Of a DNA stretch of 64,000 nt, positions 9,006 through 18,396 are shown in pieces. The notes below the pieces were generated by a model. That model was not told where the DNA came from and ran no database searches. It was given only the letters and a program-made list of their open reading frames with translations. A program made the translations under genes and the position numbers. The stretch is from an uncultured Eubacteriales bacterium (lineage in GTDB: Bacteria; Bacillota; Clostridia; Oscillospirales; Acutalibacteraceae). The stretch covers positions 1 through 64,000 of the forward strand of contig CAJTNL010000005.1 in assembly GCA_910577755.1 (NCBI GenBank), read 5' to 3'. Each line of letters opens with the position of its first letter. Position 1 is the first letter of the stretch.

Positions 9006-9197
9006 TTATTTTGCGCTTTGCTCATATTGTTCAATCATTTTCTTAACCATCTGTCCCCCAACAGAACCTGCTTGCTTTGATGTCAAATCACCGTTATAAC
9101 CTTGTTTTAAATTTACTCCAACTTCAGCAGCAGCTTCCATTTTGAAACGATCCATAGCCTCTCTTGCTTCAGGTACAACAATAGAATTCTTAGACAT
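9006..9197 (-). CDS. Small acid-soluble spore protein, alpha/beta type
   Basis: A 63-residue DNA-binding protein that coats and protects spore DNA. Both family signatures are present: a helix around EAREAMDRFKMEAAAEVGV, and the conserved block GYNGDLTSKQAGSVGGQMVKKMI. The length is normal for the family. The gene is monocistronic, with AGGAG upstream of the ATG and a strong terminator 14 bp after the stop. It should be expressed in the forespore (sigma G), but I could not place a convincing sigma-G promoter. It is direct evidence that the organism forms endospores. Confidence 0.97.
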   Translation of the reverse strand: MSKNSIVVPEAREAMDRFKMEAAAEVGVNLKQGYNGDLTSKQAGSVGGQMVKKMIEQYEQSAK

Positions 9198-9310
9198 AGT
9201 ATAAGCACTCCTTTTCTATATCATTTAAACTTAATGTTTTTGTTTATTTGCGTTTGCCTTACTATTATAGACATATCCAATTTTATTATACAAACAATTT
9301 TTGGCATTAA

Positions 9311-9859
9311 TCAGACTACAAAAATTGAGTCCCACGGTATACCCGCCAACAGAAGCGTCGCAGCAACAGGTAGCACTTTATGAGGATTGTAGGACTGTGT
9401 TAAATGCATTGTAATTTCACACGGCTCTAATATAGTACCATTTAATGTTTTTAACATGCGCTGCAGACTAACTGCTGTTTGATTTTCATTTAAGCTGGCT
9501 ATACTAAATGTATCGGTCGCCTGCGTGCCACAGGTAATTACTACTTGACCTGTTTTACAAAAATGCCCTTTTAATTTTTCATCGTGAGAACCCATAACTG
9601 CAACCCATCCTGCCGGCAACTGCAATGGCTTTTGTGATAAAAAGCTTTTTTTAAAAATTGCAATACCTACAGTATCAAAATAAAGCGGTAGTTCTGTCAA
9701 CTCCTTGATATAAAAATCATAATTGTGCTGTTGTTGCTTATCACAAATTTTATGATCTCCCTTGCAATAAAACGTCTTTCCATACGGCGATAATGCTTTT
9801 TTCATCATATTACCAAGGGTATCGTCGTCATCATTTCCAAAAATACAAATTGAAATCAT
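9311..9859 (-). CDS. Hypothetical protein, weakly Mur-ligase-like C-terminus
   Basis: I do not recognise this 182-residue protein. It has no signal peptide or membrane helix. It begins MISICIFGNDDDD and contains five cysteines, including a CKGDHKIC pair near residues 34-41. The second half (VITCGTQATDTFSIASLNEN, then EITMHLTQSYNPHKVLPVAA and TLLLAGIP) loosely follows the end of a Mur-ligase central domain, but no ATP-binding P-loop is present, so it would not be an active ligase. The similarity is by eye only. It is flanked by the spore protein gene and the exchanger gene, with more than 100 bp on each side, so it probably has its own promoter. Confidence 0.6.
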   Translation of the reverse strand: MISICIFGNDDDDTLGNMMKKALSPYGKTFYCKGDHKICDKQQQHNYDFYIKELTELPLYFDTVGIAIFKKSFLSQKPLQLPAGWVAVMGSHDEKLKGHFCKTGQVVITCGTQATDTFSIASLNENQTAVSLQRMLKTLNGTILEPCEITMHLTQSYNPHKVLPVAATLLLAGIPWDSIFVV

Positions 9860-9964
9860 GCCGTATTCTCCCCTCTCAATCTCACGATTATCATTTGTAA
9901 ATGTAACAAAAATATGTAATGTACGTTACCTAACTCTTTTATCACATTACATGACTAACATCGC

Positions 9965-10948
9965 TTATGTCCTTAACACAAGAAACGTCATATATCCCAC
10001 ATACAGTATAGTCAATATACCGCCTTCTACACGGTTAATCTCCTTTCTCATAATGGCAAACAAATAGATTAACAGCGATACACCAACTAAAATACCCAAA
10101 TCTATAAAAACATTTATATCAAATTGAATTGGGCGAATTGCTGCAGAAGCTGCCAATACAAATAAAATATTAAAAATATTGGATCCAACTACATTGCCGA
10201 CCGCCATATCGCTCTCACCTTTTGCAGCAGCTACTATTCCTGTTACAAATTCTGGTAAAGACGTGCCAATCGCTACAACGGTTAATCCTACAAAAGACTC
10301 GCTAATACCAAAGGAAAGAGCAATCTCTCTTGCCGCATGAACCACCAACTGACCCCCGCCAATGACACCTGCTAATCCTATAATTACAATCAAAGCACTT
10401 TGCCAAAGAGGCCGCCTTTTTTCCTCTGACAATATTTTATCCATACTCTGCGCTACTATTTGTTCTCCACCAGATTTTCTTGCCGATAAAGCTGACATAA
10501 CCAACATAAATACAAATACACAGAACAAAAGAAGCAATACCCAACCTTCACTGCGAGACAACATATTTGCTGTTTGTCCGTCCAAAAAAATATCCGCTCC
10601 CATAAATAGCAATACAATTGTTGATAATATAGAAAAGGGCACTTCCTTTACCAAAATAGAAGTCTTAACACTAATTGGTTTTATTATGGCACAAACACCA
10701 GTAACTGCTAGTAAATTAAACATGTTAGACCCAATTACATTCCCCAATGCTATATCATTCTGACCTTTCAGGGCAGCCGTAATACTAACAGCCGCTTCAG
10801 GGGCACTGGTACCAAACGCTATAATAGTTAAACCAATAATAAAACTTGGAATATGAAAAAAACGTGCAATTGCAGAGCTTCCATTTACAAACCAATCAGC
10901 TCCTTTTACCAGTAAAATAAGTCCTATAACTAACAAAACGTAAACCAT
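9965..10948 (-). CDS. Sodium/calcium exchanger family protein (YrbG/CaCA type)
   Basis: An inner-membrane cation antiporter with about ten membrane helices in two inverted halves. Each half carries the alpha-repeat of the CaCA family: GTSAPEAAVSI with GNVIGSNMFN in the first, GTSLPEFVTGI with GNVVGSNIFN in the second. The acidic residues of these repeats coordinate Ca2+ and Na+. The halves are joined by a charged cytosolic loop (SARKSGGEQIVAQSMDK). I chose the ATG at 10948 (MVYVLLVIG) because GGAATG lies upstream and the membrane helix then begins at once; an ATG at 10996 would add 16 atypical residues. The ion specificity cannot be read from sequence. Confidence 0.92.
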   Translation of the reverse strand: MVYVLLVIGLILLVKGADWFVNGSSAIARFFHIPSFIIGLTIIAFGTSAPEAAVSITAALKGQNDIALGNVIGSNMFNLLAVTGVCAIIKPISVKTSILVKEVPFSILSTIVLLFMGADIFLDGQTANMLSRSEGWVLLLLFCVFVFMLVMSALSARKSGGEQIVAQSMDKILSEEKRRPLWQSALIVIIGLAGVIGGGQLVVHAAREIALSFGISESFVGLTVVAIGTSLPEFVTGIVAAAKGESDMAVGNVVGSNIFNILFVLAASAAIRPIQFDINVFIDLGILVGVSLLIYLFAIMRKEINRVEGGILTILYVGYMTFLVLRT

Positions 10949-11049
10949 GCTGCACCCATTCCTTTCGTAGAAAAATAAAAAACTCCTACGTAGCAACGCT
11001 ACATAAAAGTCTTACCTGTCTTGCTATATTTATACCAAAATTCAAAGTA

Positions 11050-12018
11050 CTAAATGGAAATCATCATAGCTATCTGATACAAATTATGGTTAAATGCTCT
11101 TTTCATTTTTAATGCTTCTGTAAGCTCTACATGTAAAATTTTCGCATCACGCATAACCACCGCACGGTTGCCAATACCCTCTTGCAACAGCTTTGCCGCC
11201 TGAACACCCATTTGACTGGCAATTACACGGTCTCGCACAGTGGGAGATCCTCCTCGCTGTACATGCCCCAGTACGGTAGCCCGTGTTTCAATGCCCGTAT
11301 GCATTTCAATTTGTTGCGCAATTTCCGATACACGTCCGACACCCTCTGCAACCACTACAATAAAGTGATGCTTGCCTGTTTTTTTCGTAAACTCCATACG
11401 ATTCAAAATATCACGCTCAAACTCATATTTGATCTCCGGCACCAAAATACAGGTAGCGCCTACCGCAATACCTGTTTCCAGCGCAATATCGCCACATCTT
11501 CTACCCATTACTTCTACAACGCTGCAACGATTATGCGATTCTGTCGTATCCCGCAGACGGTCAACCATTTCCACGGCCGTGTTCATCGCAGTATCAAAAC
11601 CAATGGTATAGTCGGTACAAGCTATATCGTTATCAATCGTACCCGGAATGGCAACACATGGAATACCATGCTTGCATAAAGCCTCTGCTCCTTTAAAAGA
11701 ACCATCGCCACCAATCACTGCCACACCGCTGATTTGATATTTTTTGCAGATTTCTACCGCCTGCATTTGCCCTGCTTCAGTCATAAAAACAGGACTTCTG
11801 GCAGTCTGTAAAATGGTACCTCCGTTTTGAATCGTATCTGATACGCTGCGCAAATCCATTGGCATAATATTTCCGTTGACCAAGCCATCAAATCCGCAGC
11901 GAACACCAAGAACATGCACATCATTGGCAATAGCTGTACGAACAACAGCCCGTACCGCAGCATTCATACCTGGCGCATCGCCGCCGCTGGTCAGTACTGC
12001 AATGGTCTTCTGTTCCAT
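11050..12018 (-). CDS. pfkA: ATP-dependent 6-phosphofructokinase
   Basis: Commits fructose 6-phosphate to glycolysis. The protein has 322 residues, as in bacterial PfkA. It begins TIAVLTSGGDAPGMNAAVRA. GGDGS at 103-107 marks the ATP-dependent rather than the pyrophosphate-dependent class. TIDND at 127-131 carries the catalytic Asp, and MGRRCGD and HVQRGGSPTVRDR form the sugar-phosphate site. It is the last gene of the hprK-murB-rapZ-whiA-dnaE-pfkA series, 50 bp after dnaE, the common clostridial order. Confidence 0.97.
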   Translation of the reverse strand: MEQKTIAVLTSGGDAPGMNAAVRAVVRTAIANDVHVLGVRCGFDGLVNGNIMPMDLRSVSDTIQNGGTILQTARSPVFMTEAGQMQAVEICKKYQISGVAVIGGDGSFKGAEALCKHGIPCVAIPGTIDNDIACTDYTIGFDTAMNTAVEMVDRLRDTTESHNRCSVVEVMGRRCGDIALETGIAVGATCILVPEIKYEFERDILNRMEFTKKTGKHHFIVVVAEGVGRVSEIAQQIEMHTGIETRATVLGHVQRGGSPTVRDRVIASQMGVQAAKLLQEGIGNRAVVMRDAKILHVELTEALKMKRAFNHNLYQIAMMISI

Positions 12019-12068
12019 AAATATTCCTCTTTTCTTTGCACACCTATCCTACTATATGAAAACAACGC

Positions 12069-15000
12069 TCATTTGACCACCGTCACATTTTCATAACCCA
12101 ATACATCCTCCAATGCACCCATTAGTGATGGATTCATATCTACTCGCTGGGAAACCGGTGCATGAAACAGCTTTTTTTCATCTTTAAAATAAATATGTAA
12201 CGGCATATTACCATCAAAAATTGTAAGATACTGCATTGCCTTTTTGAACGCTGCATCTTCTTTGCTTTGCACTTTTAAATATAATCCCGGCGGATTCTTT
12301 TTGCCCTTTGCCGCCTGCTGTAGAATCCCATTTTTGTTAGGCGCTTCCAACACACACTCACAAATTAACTTTACATCATTTTCTTCTGAAGTATTCAGCC
12401 TGCCCACTACCCGGACAATCGTTCCCTCTGTAATAAGACGGGAATATTGCATCAACACTTTAGGAAAAATGATAAGCTCAATAGAACCAAACATATCCTC
12501 GAGCATAGCAAATGCCATCGTACTGTTATTTTTGGTAACCTGCATTTTAACCGATGCAAACACACCTAAAAGCGTTACGGTATCATTATCATGATATTTA
12601 CCGTTTTGCTCTCTGACATCTTCAAAAATATCTCTTATTTGGCAAGCGTCAATTTGTTCGTAAATCGGCAAATACTCAGCCATAGGATGTCCGGACAAAT
12701 ACATGCCTGTTACCTCCTTTTCCATAGCAAGCTTTTCACTTTGGCTAATATCCGGCATTGTATCAAGCACAAATTCTTCTACAGATGAACCTTCTGTTTG
12801 TGTCAGATCAAAAAAGCCAATCTGCCCCTCAACATTTTTGCGCTTATCCGCCTCTAAAGTATCCAGCACAATAGAAACCGTTGACAACATTTGTCGGCGA
12901 TTACTACCTAAATCATCTAAAGCGCCGCATTTAATTAAACTCTCTAATGCACGCCGATTGAAATCATGCCCATACATACGTTTACAAAAAGAATAAAAAC
13001 TAGTAAATTTACCTTTTTGGGTACGCTCCTCAATTACACGATCAATAAACCCCCGACCTAAATTTTTCACTGCTAATAATCCGAAACGAATATCTTTACC
13101 TACTACAGTAAAACCGTTTTCACTGGCATTGATATGGGGGGGCAGTACTCGAATATCCAAACGAACGCATTCCGCAATATAAACAGCTATTTTATGAGCG
13201 TTATCCAATACACTGGTTAATAATGCCGCCATATATTCCTTAGGATAATGACACTTTAACCATGCTGTTTGATAAGAAAGCACCGCATATGCCGCTGCAT
13301 GCGACTTGTTAAACGCATAAGAGGCAAAACTCTCCATTTCACTAAAAATAGAAACTGCAGTTTTTTCATCTACTCCACGGTTGATACAACCATCAACCTC
13401 CCATGTACCATCATCATTTTGTAACCCGTAAATAAATATTTGACGCTCTTTCTCCATTACATCCGCTTTTTTCTTAGACATAGCGCGGCGTACAATATCT
13501 GCACGTCCGAGAGAATAACCTGCCAGAGTGCGGAAAATCTGCATAACCTGTTCCTGATATACAATACACCCATATGTCACGTCTAAAATATCCTTTAGCA
13601 GTGGATGCTTATACTGTACACGATCAGGATGGTGTCTGTTTTCTATATATCGCGGAATGGAATCCATCGGACCTGGACGATACAGAGAAATCACCGCAAT
13701 CAAATCTTCTATGCTGACAGGTCTTAACTGCATAATCATATTTTTCATACCAGAAGACTCAAACTGAAACACACCCTCTGTTGCACCAGAAGCAATCATA
13801 GAAAAGGTTGCTTTATCATCTATTGAAATATGGTCAATGCAAAAATCTTCCTGCTTTTTTCTAATCTGTCGCTGGGCATTTTGAATTACTGAAAGATTAC
13901 GGAGACCTAAAAAATCCATTTTTAACAATCCCAGCTCTTCCAGCGTCATCATGGTAAATTGAGTAACAACCGCATCATTATTTTTGGCTAAAGGCACATA
14001 GCAAAATACAGGCTTGTCCGTAATTACAACGCCAGCAGCATGTGTTGAGGCATTTCTCGGCATTCCCTCCAACTGCTGTGCCATATCTATCAGCTGTTTT
14101 ACCTGAGGATCGGAGTCATATAAATTTTTGAGGTCATGAGAAACGTGCAGCGCACGCTCCAAAGTAATATTGAGCTCCATTGGCACCAATTTAGCAACAG
14201 AATCAACCTTTGCATAGGAAATTGCCATTGCCCTGCCCACATCACGAATCGAACCACGCGCCGCCATCGTTCCAAAAGTAATAATTTGCGCTACATGATC
14301 TTCACCATAACGACGTACCACATAGTCAATCATCTCCTGTCTGCGCTCATCGCTAAAGTCAATATCAAAGTCTGGCATATTAACACGTTCGGGATTTAAA
14401 AAACGCTCGAACAGCAAATGATAACGTATTGGATCAATCCCCGTAATACCAAGACAATAGGCCGCTAAACTGCCTGCACCGGAGCCTCTACCCGGCCCAA
14501 CCGGGATATCGACTGATTTTGCGTAGTCTACAAAATCAAATACAATCAGATAATAATTTACATAACCCATAGAAATAATTGTATCAAGTTCAAATTCCAA
14601 TCGGTCTATCAACGACTGCGCCGGATTTTCTCCATAATGGCGATATAATCCCTCATAACATTTATTTTTAAAATACTCTACATTATCTTGTCCGTTGGGA
14701 GTGTCAAAATGCGGTAGTTTTGTATGACCAAATGCAAACTCCACGTTACATCGCTCTGCAATTTTGACTGTATTGTCAAAAGCCTGCGGTTGATGAGGAA
14801 ACAACGCCCGCATTTCCTCTTCACTTTTTACATAGAATTCCTCAGAACCAAATTCTAAATTTTTATCGTCCTCAATGGTATGGTTCATTTGAATGCACAT
14901 CAAAATGCTGTGCATGTAGTGATCTTCTTTTTTTATATAATGGCTGTCATTCGTCGCAATCAGCGGAATCCCCGTCTCCTGTGCAAGCTGAATCAGCATC

Positions 15001-15563
15001 AGGTTCACTTCTTTCTGTGCCTGAATACCATGATCCTGCAATTCCAGGTAGAAATTATTTTTTCCAAAAATTTCGTTATACTGCAAAGCAATTTTTTTTG
15101 CATCTTCATAATCACCCCGTTTGCACGCCCGGGGAATAGCGCCCGCTAAACAAGCTGAAGAGGCGATTAAGCCTTCACTATGTTGCGCCAACAAATCCAT
15201 ATCGACTCTTGGTTTGCTGTAAAAACCCTCCGTCCATGCCTTGGATACCAATGTTGTTAAATTTTCATATCCCTTATTATTTTCACACAACAAAATTAAA
15301 TGATTTTGTTCTCGGTCCAGCTCATGTACCTTGTTAAACCGGGTACGCGGTGCAACATAAACTTCGCAACCAATAATTGGCTTAATGCCATGCTTTTTTG
15401 CAGCACGATAAAAATCTATGGCGCCGTACATAACGCCATGATCTGTAATTGCCACCGCAGTTTGCCCTATTTGATTTAAATGCTGCATCAAACGATTGAT
15501 ACGACAAGCGCCATCCAATAAACTGTATTCTGTATGTAAGTGTAAATGTACAAAACCTGACAT
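12069..15563 (-). CDS. dnaE: DNA polymerase III alpha subunit (DnaE)
   Basis: Catalytic replicative polymerase of 1164 residues. The N-terminal PHP domain (HLHTEYSLLDGACRI, ITDHGVMYGA) occupies about the first 210 residues. The C-family polymerase core has GPGRGSGAGSLAAY and MPDFDIDFSDERR (catalytic aspartates) and later NKSHAAAYAVLSYQTAWLK. An OB-fold near 1000-1070 (VTLLGVFASVKMQV) binds single-stranded DNA. The length and order match DnaE1-type enzymes. In Clostridia this enzyme usually works beside PolC, which is not in this window. AAAAGGAGGG precedes the ATG. It lies 36 bp after whiA. Confidence 0.97.
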   Translation of the reverse strand: MSGFVHLHLHTEYSLLDGACRINRLMQHLNQIGQTAVAITDHGVMYGAIDFYRAAKKHGIKPIIGCEVYVAPRTRFNKVHELDREQNHLILLCENNKGYENLTTLVSKAWTEGFYSKPRVDMDLLAQHSEGLIASSACLAGAIPRACKRGDYEDAKKIALQYNEIFGKNNFYLELQDHGIQAQKEVNLMLIQLAQETGIPLIATNDSHYIKKEDHYMHSILMCIQMNHTIEDDKNLEFGSEEFYVKSEEEMRALFPHQPQAFDNTVKIAERCNVEFAFGHTKLPHFDTPNGQDNVEYFKNKCYEGLYRHYGENPAQSLIDRLEFELDTIISMGYVNYYLIVFDFVDYAKSVDIPVGPGRGSGAGSLAAYCLGITGIDPIRYHLLFERFLNPERVNMPDFDIDFSDERRQEMIDYVVRRYGEDHVAQIITFGTMAARGSIRDVGRAMAISYAKVDSVAKLVPMELNITLERALHVSHDLKNLYDSDPQVKQLIDMAQQLEGMPRNASTHAAGVVITDKPVFCYVPLAKNNDAVVTQFTMMTLEELGLLKMDFLGLRNLSVIQNAQRQIRKKQEDFCIDHISIDDKATFSMIASGATEGVFQFESSGMKNMIMQLRPVSIEDLIAVISLYRPGPMDSIPRYIENRHHPDRVQYKHPLLKDILDVTYGCIVYQEQVMQIFRTLAGYSLGRADIVRRAMSKKKADVMEKERQIFIYGLQNDDGTWEVDGCINRGVDEKTAVSIFSEMESFASYAFNKSHAAAYAVLSYQTAWLKCHYPKEYMAALLTSVLDNAHKIAVYIAECVRLDIRVLPPHINASENGFTVVGKDIRFGLLAVKNLGRGFIDRVIEERTQKGKFTSFYSFCKRMYGHDFNRRALESLIKCGALDDLGSNRRQMLSTVSIVLDTLEADKRKNVEGQIGFFDLTQTEGSSVEEFVLDTMPDISQSEKLAMEKEVTGMYLSGHPMAEYLPIYEQIDACQIRDIFEDVREQNGKYHDNDTVTLLGVFASVKMQVTKNNSTMAFAMLEDMFGSIELIIFPKVLMQYSRLITEGTIVRVVGRLNTSEENDVKLICECVLEAPNKNGILQQAAKGKKNPPGLYLKVQSKEDAAFKKAMQYLTIFDGNMPLHIYFKDEKKLFHAPVSQRVDMNPSLMGALEDVLGYENVTVVK

Positions 15564-15599
15564 GGTATCCCTCCTTTTTCGTATATTACAGTATAATAT

Positions 15600-16526
15600 T
15601 TATTTTTTACCCACTGACTCGGCAAACGCCATCAGTCTTTGTAAGCGATGATTCACACCAGAACGACTAATGGGCGCTGAAAGATGCTCTCCCAACTCTC
15701 TCAGCGACATTTCCGGGTGTTCATAGCGCAGCTGTGCAAGCTCCTGTAAATCTAACGGTAATTGTCTGATTCCAACAGAACGGATAATATGCTCAATTGC
15801 CGCTATTTGTTTTGCGGAAGCAGAAACCGTTTTATCAATATTAGCGGTTTCAAAATTGGTTTTTCTGTTTACCTGATTGCGCACTTCTTTGAGCATCTTT
15901 ACCTGCATTAATTCCATAGAAGCATTCGACGCACCCATAAAGGTCAGCAAATTTTCAATACCTCCGCTCCCTTTAACATACACAACAAAACTACCCTTAC
16001 GATTGGTAACAGCAGGCTGCAGCTCTAATTCCGGTACTCGTTTTAATATTAAAATCAAATCTTTTGCCAAATACATATACGGCACTACAAATTCTAGATG
16101 ATATTCTTTTTCCGGATTAGTAACAGTCCCACAAGATAAAAATACGCCCCGTAAAAATGATGAAACACAGCAATCATTTTTTAATAAATCATAGTTGATC
16201 CGTAAATTAAATTCTTCCCCGGTATGCCCAAAATACCGCAGCACTGCCAGTCTTTGGTCCTCTGACGATACCGTAACCATACTAGAAACCGAATGATTGC
16301 TTCGTCTTGTCATTTTAGTGGAAACATTTACGATTATTTGCGTTTGCTCTATCATAAAGTTTGCCAGGCGTAAGACCGTCTCACGATGTTCTGTACAAAA
16401 AGCAATATCCTGCGGTGTAAAACGCTTTGCAAATAAAATCATACCATAATACTCAGCTTTAGCACAGCAGGCATTGGAACACTCCTGCCTGCATAATTCA
16501 CCTTTGGTATCTGCTGCAAAAGACAT
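15600..16526 (-). CDS. whiA: DNA-binding protein WhiA (sporulation/cell division regulator)
   Basis: A 308-residue WhiA protein. The N-terminal part (SFAADTKGELCRQ, then RITYDLL-type blocks written here as RINYDLLKNDCCVSSFLRG) is a LAGLIDADG homing-endonuclease-like fold that has lost nuclease function in the family. The C-terminal part (LRELGEHLSAPISRSGVNHRL) is a helix-turn-helix. WhiA controls sporulation in Streptomyces and affects chromosome segregation and division in Bacillus. It starts 13 bp after rapZ. In many Firmicutes yvcK sits between these two genes, but it is absent here. Confidence 0.96.
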   Translation of the reverse strand: MSFAADTKGELCRQECSNACCAKAEYYGMILFAKRFTPQDIAFCTEHRETVLRLANFMIEQTQIIVNVSTKMTRRSNHSVSSMVTVSSEDQRLAVLRYFGHTGEEFNLRINYDLLKNDCCVSSFLRGVFLSCGTVTNPEKEYHLEFVVPYMYLAKDLILILKRVPELELQPAVTNRKGSFVVYVKGSGGIENLLTFMGASNASMELMQVKMLKEVRNQVNRKTNFETANIDKTVSASAKQIAAIEHIIRSVGIRQLPLDLQELAQLRYEHPEMSLRELGEHLSAPISRSGVNHRLQRLMAFAESVGKK

Positions 16527-16539
16527 ACGCTATTTCTCC

Positions 16540-17397
16540 CTATCGCTGAATATCTCTATGATTGACACTGGCCCGCTTATTTTGTGTAATTAAATGTTGG
16601 TACAATAATTCCACAATCGCAACGGAACGGTGTTGGCCACCCGTACAACCAATAGCTATCACCAATTGACTTTTTCCCTCATTGCAAAACAGCGGTATCA
16701 TATAATCAACCAACGCTAAAAAACGCGTTAGAAAGCCCTGTGTCTCATCCCATTTCATTACATATTCCCGTACAGGCTCATCAAGACCTGTTAGTTTTTT
16801 CAGCTCTGGCACATAGAAAGGATTTGGCAAACAGCGCACATCAAACATCATATCCGCCTCAGTAGGGATTCCATTTTTAAAGCCAAAAGACATAATTTGA
16901 ATCGTAAGAGCATCTAATACGTTACCTAAAAATAGATTGGATAACCGTTGCTTGAGTTGAGATGGCGCCAAATACGAAGTATCAATAATGTAATCGGCAG
17001 CCTCACGCATTGGTCTTAGCAGCTCCCTTTCCATTTTAACCGCTTGTTTCAAAGAACCAGACGCTGCATCTGATAGCGGATGTCTGCGTCTGGTTTCCTT
17101 ATAGCGGTGTACCAACACAATATCCCCCGCATCTAAAAACAGAATCTTATATGGTACATTCCGTTCTTTTAAGGTCTCTAAAAATTCACACATTTTTTCA
17201 GATAAACCGTTTCCTCGAATATCTGTTACAACTGCTACCCGTGAAAAATCTTCTTTGGCACGCTGACATAAATCATAAAATGTAATTACCAATTTAGAAG
17301 GTATGTTATCCACACAATAAAAACCGATATCCTCCAGCGCATTAATGGTTACCGACTTCCCAGCGCCGGATAACCCTGTTACAATTAAAAACTCCAT
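16540..17397 (-). CDS. rapZ: RNase adapter / nucleotide-binding protein RapZ (YvcJ)
   Basis: A 285-residue P-loop protein. The Walker A motif GLSGAGKS lies near residues 8-15, VVTDIRG marks the central region, and IGCTGGQHRSVAIVELL is the hallmark C-terminal block. In Escherichia coli the homologue guides small-RNA decay for amino-sugar metabolism; in Bacillus YvcJ binds nucleotides and affects competence. The role here is inferred from the family. The gene sits between murB (58 bp away) and whiA (13 bp). Confidence 0.96.
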   Translation of the reverse strand: MEFLIVTGLSGAGKSVTINALEDIGFYCVDNIPSKLVITFYDLCQRAKEDFSRVAVVTDIRGNGLSEKMCEFLETLKERNVPYKILFLDAGDIVLVHRYKETRRRHPLSDAASGSLKQAVKMERELLRPMREAADYIIDTSYLAPSQLKQRLSNLFLGNVLDALTIQIMSFGFKNGIPTEADMMFDVRCLPNPFYVPELKKLTGLDEPVREYVMKWDETQGFLTRFLALVDYMIPLFCNEGKSQLVIAIGCTGGQHRSVAIVELLYQHLITQNKRASVNHRDIQR

Positions 17398-17455
17398 ATT
17401 CCTCCATCCTTTACTTTTTAAAATCCGTCAATTCAATGAAAATATAGCTTATTTA

Positions 17456-18373
17456 TTATAAATCGCCGCCTATTGGGCGAATTTCACATTCTAAAGCAAC
17501 ACCTGTTTGCTCCTTAACAGTAGTTTGAATAAAAGCTATTAAAGCCAAAACATCTCTGCAAGTTGCATTACCTGTATTCACAATAAACCCTGCATGCTTT
17601 AAACTTACCATAGCTCCTCCAACCGCAGCGCCTTTTAATCCGCATTGTTCAATCAACGTACCTGCAAAGTGACCCGTCGGACGTTTAAATACACTGCCTG
17701 CACTAGGAAAATCCAACGGTTGCTTATCTTTCCGTCTACCGAACAAATCATCCATTTTTTCTTTAATAAACCGTTTATCAGCTAAATGCAACTGAAAATC
17801 AACCGAAAGCACAATCAAGTTTGTATTTTGATAAATACTGCGGCGGTATGCAAATTGAAGCTGATTAGTTTGTAAAGTTTCAATTTCACCGTCAGGGCGC
17901 ATATGGGTACAGCTTACTATTACATCTTTCATTTCTTCTCCATATGCACCGGCATTCATAAAAACCGCTCCACCGACAGAGCCGGGAATGCCCCATGCAA
18001 ATTCCAAACCGGAAAGAGATTGCTGCAATGCGTAACCGCAAACACTGGCCAAAGATGCCCCCGCACCTGCCTGCAGTACACTATTGTCTTTTAAATGCAT
18101 ATTCTGAAAACTACCGCCAAGTTGAATAACGGCACCTCTGATACCACTATCCTTTACCAGTAAATTGGAGCCTTTTCCGATAATCAAATACGGTACTGCC
18201 AAAGCCTGGGCTGTTTGGCACACTATTTTCAGCGCCTCCAGTCGATTGACTACAACAAACAAATCAGCGGGACCACCTATTTTAAACGTGGTGTGATTGC
18301 GCATAGACTCTTGATGACGCACTTCACAGTGTAATGAAACTGCAACCTGCTCCAATTTTTCCAGTTGACTCAT
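17456..18373 (-). CDS. murB: UDP-N-acetylmuramate dehydrogenase (UDP-N-acetylenolpyruvoylglucosamine reductase)
   Basis: Reduces UDP-GlcNAc-enolpyruvate with NADPH through FAD, the second step of peptidoglycan precursor synthesis. FAD-domain motifs are visible: IGKGSNLLVKD and WGIPGSVGGAVFMNAGAYG. The catalytic C-terminal part has FPSAGSVFKRP and ALECEIRPIG. The pattern and length of about 305 residues fit the short type II MurB. I chose the ATG at 18373 (MSQLEKLE), which has GGAGG 5 nt upstream; a TTG at 18385 would overlap that ribosome binding site. It lies 23 bp after hprK. Confidence 0.96.
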   Translation of the reverse strand: MSQLEKLEQVAVSLHCEVRHQESMRNHTTFKIGGPADLFVVVNRLEALKIVCQTAQALAVPYLIIGKGSNLLVKDSGIRGAVIQLGGSFQNMHLKDNSVLQAGAGASLASVCGYALQQSLSGLEFAWGIPGSVGGAVFMNAGAYGEEMKDVIVSCTHMRPDGEIETLQTNQLQFAYRRSIYQNTNLIVLSVDFQLHLADKRFIKEKMDDLFGRRKDKQPLDFPSAGSVFKRPTGHFAGTLIEQCGLKGAAVGGAMVSLKHAGFIVNTGNATCRDVLALIAFIQTTVKEQTGVALECEIRPIGGDL

Positions 18374-18396
18374 GTTATCCTCCAATATGTATAATT

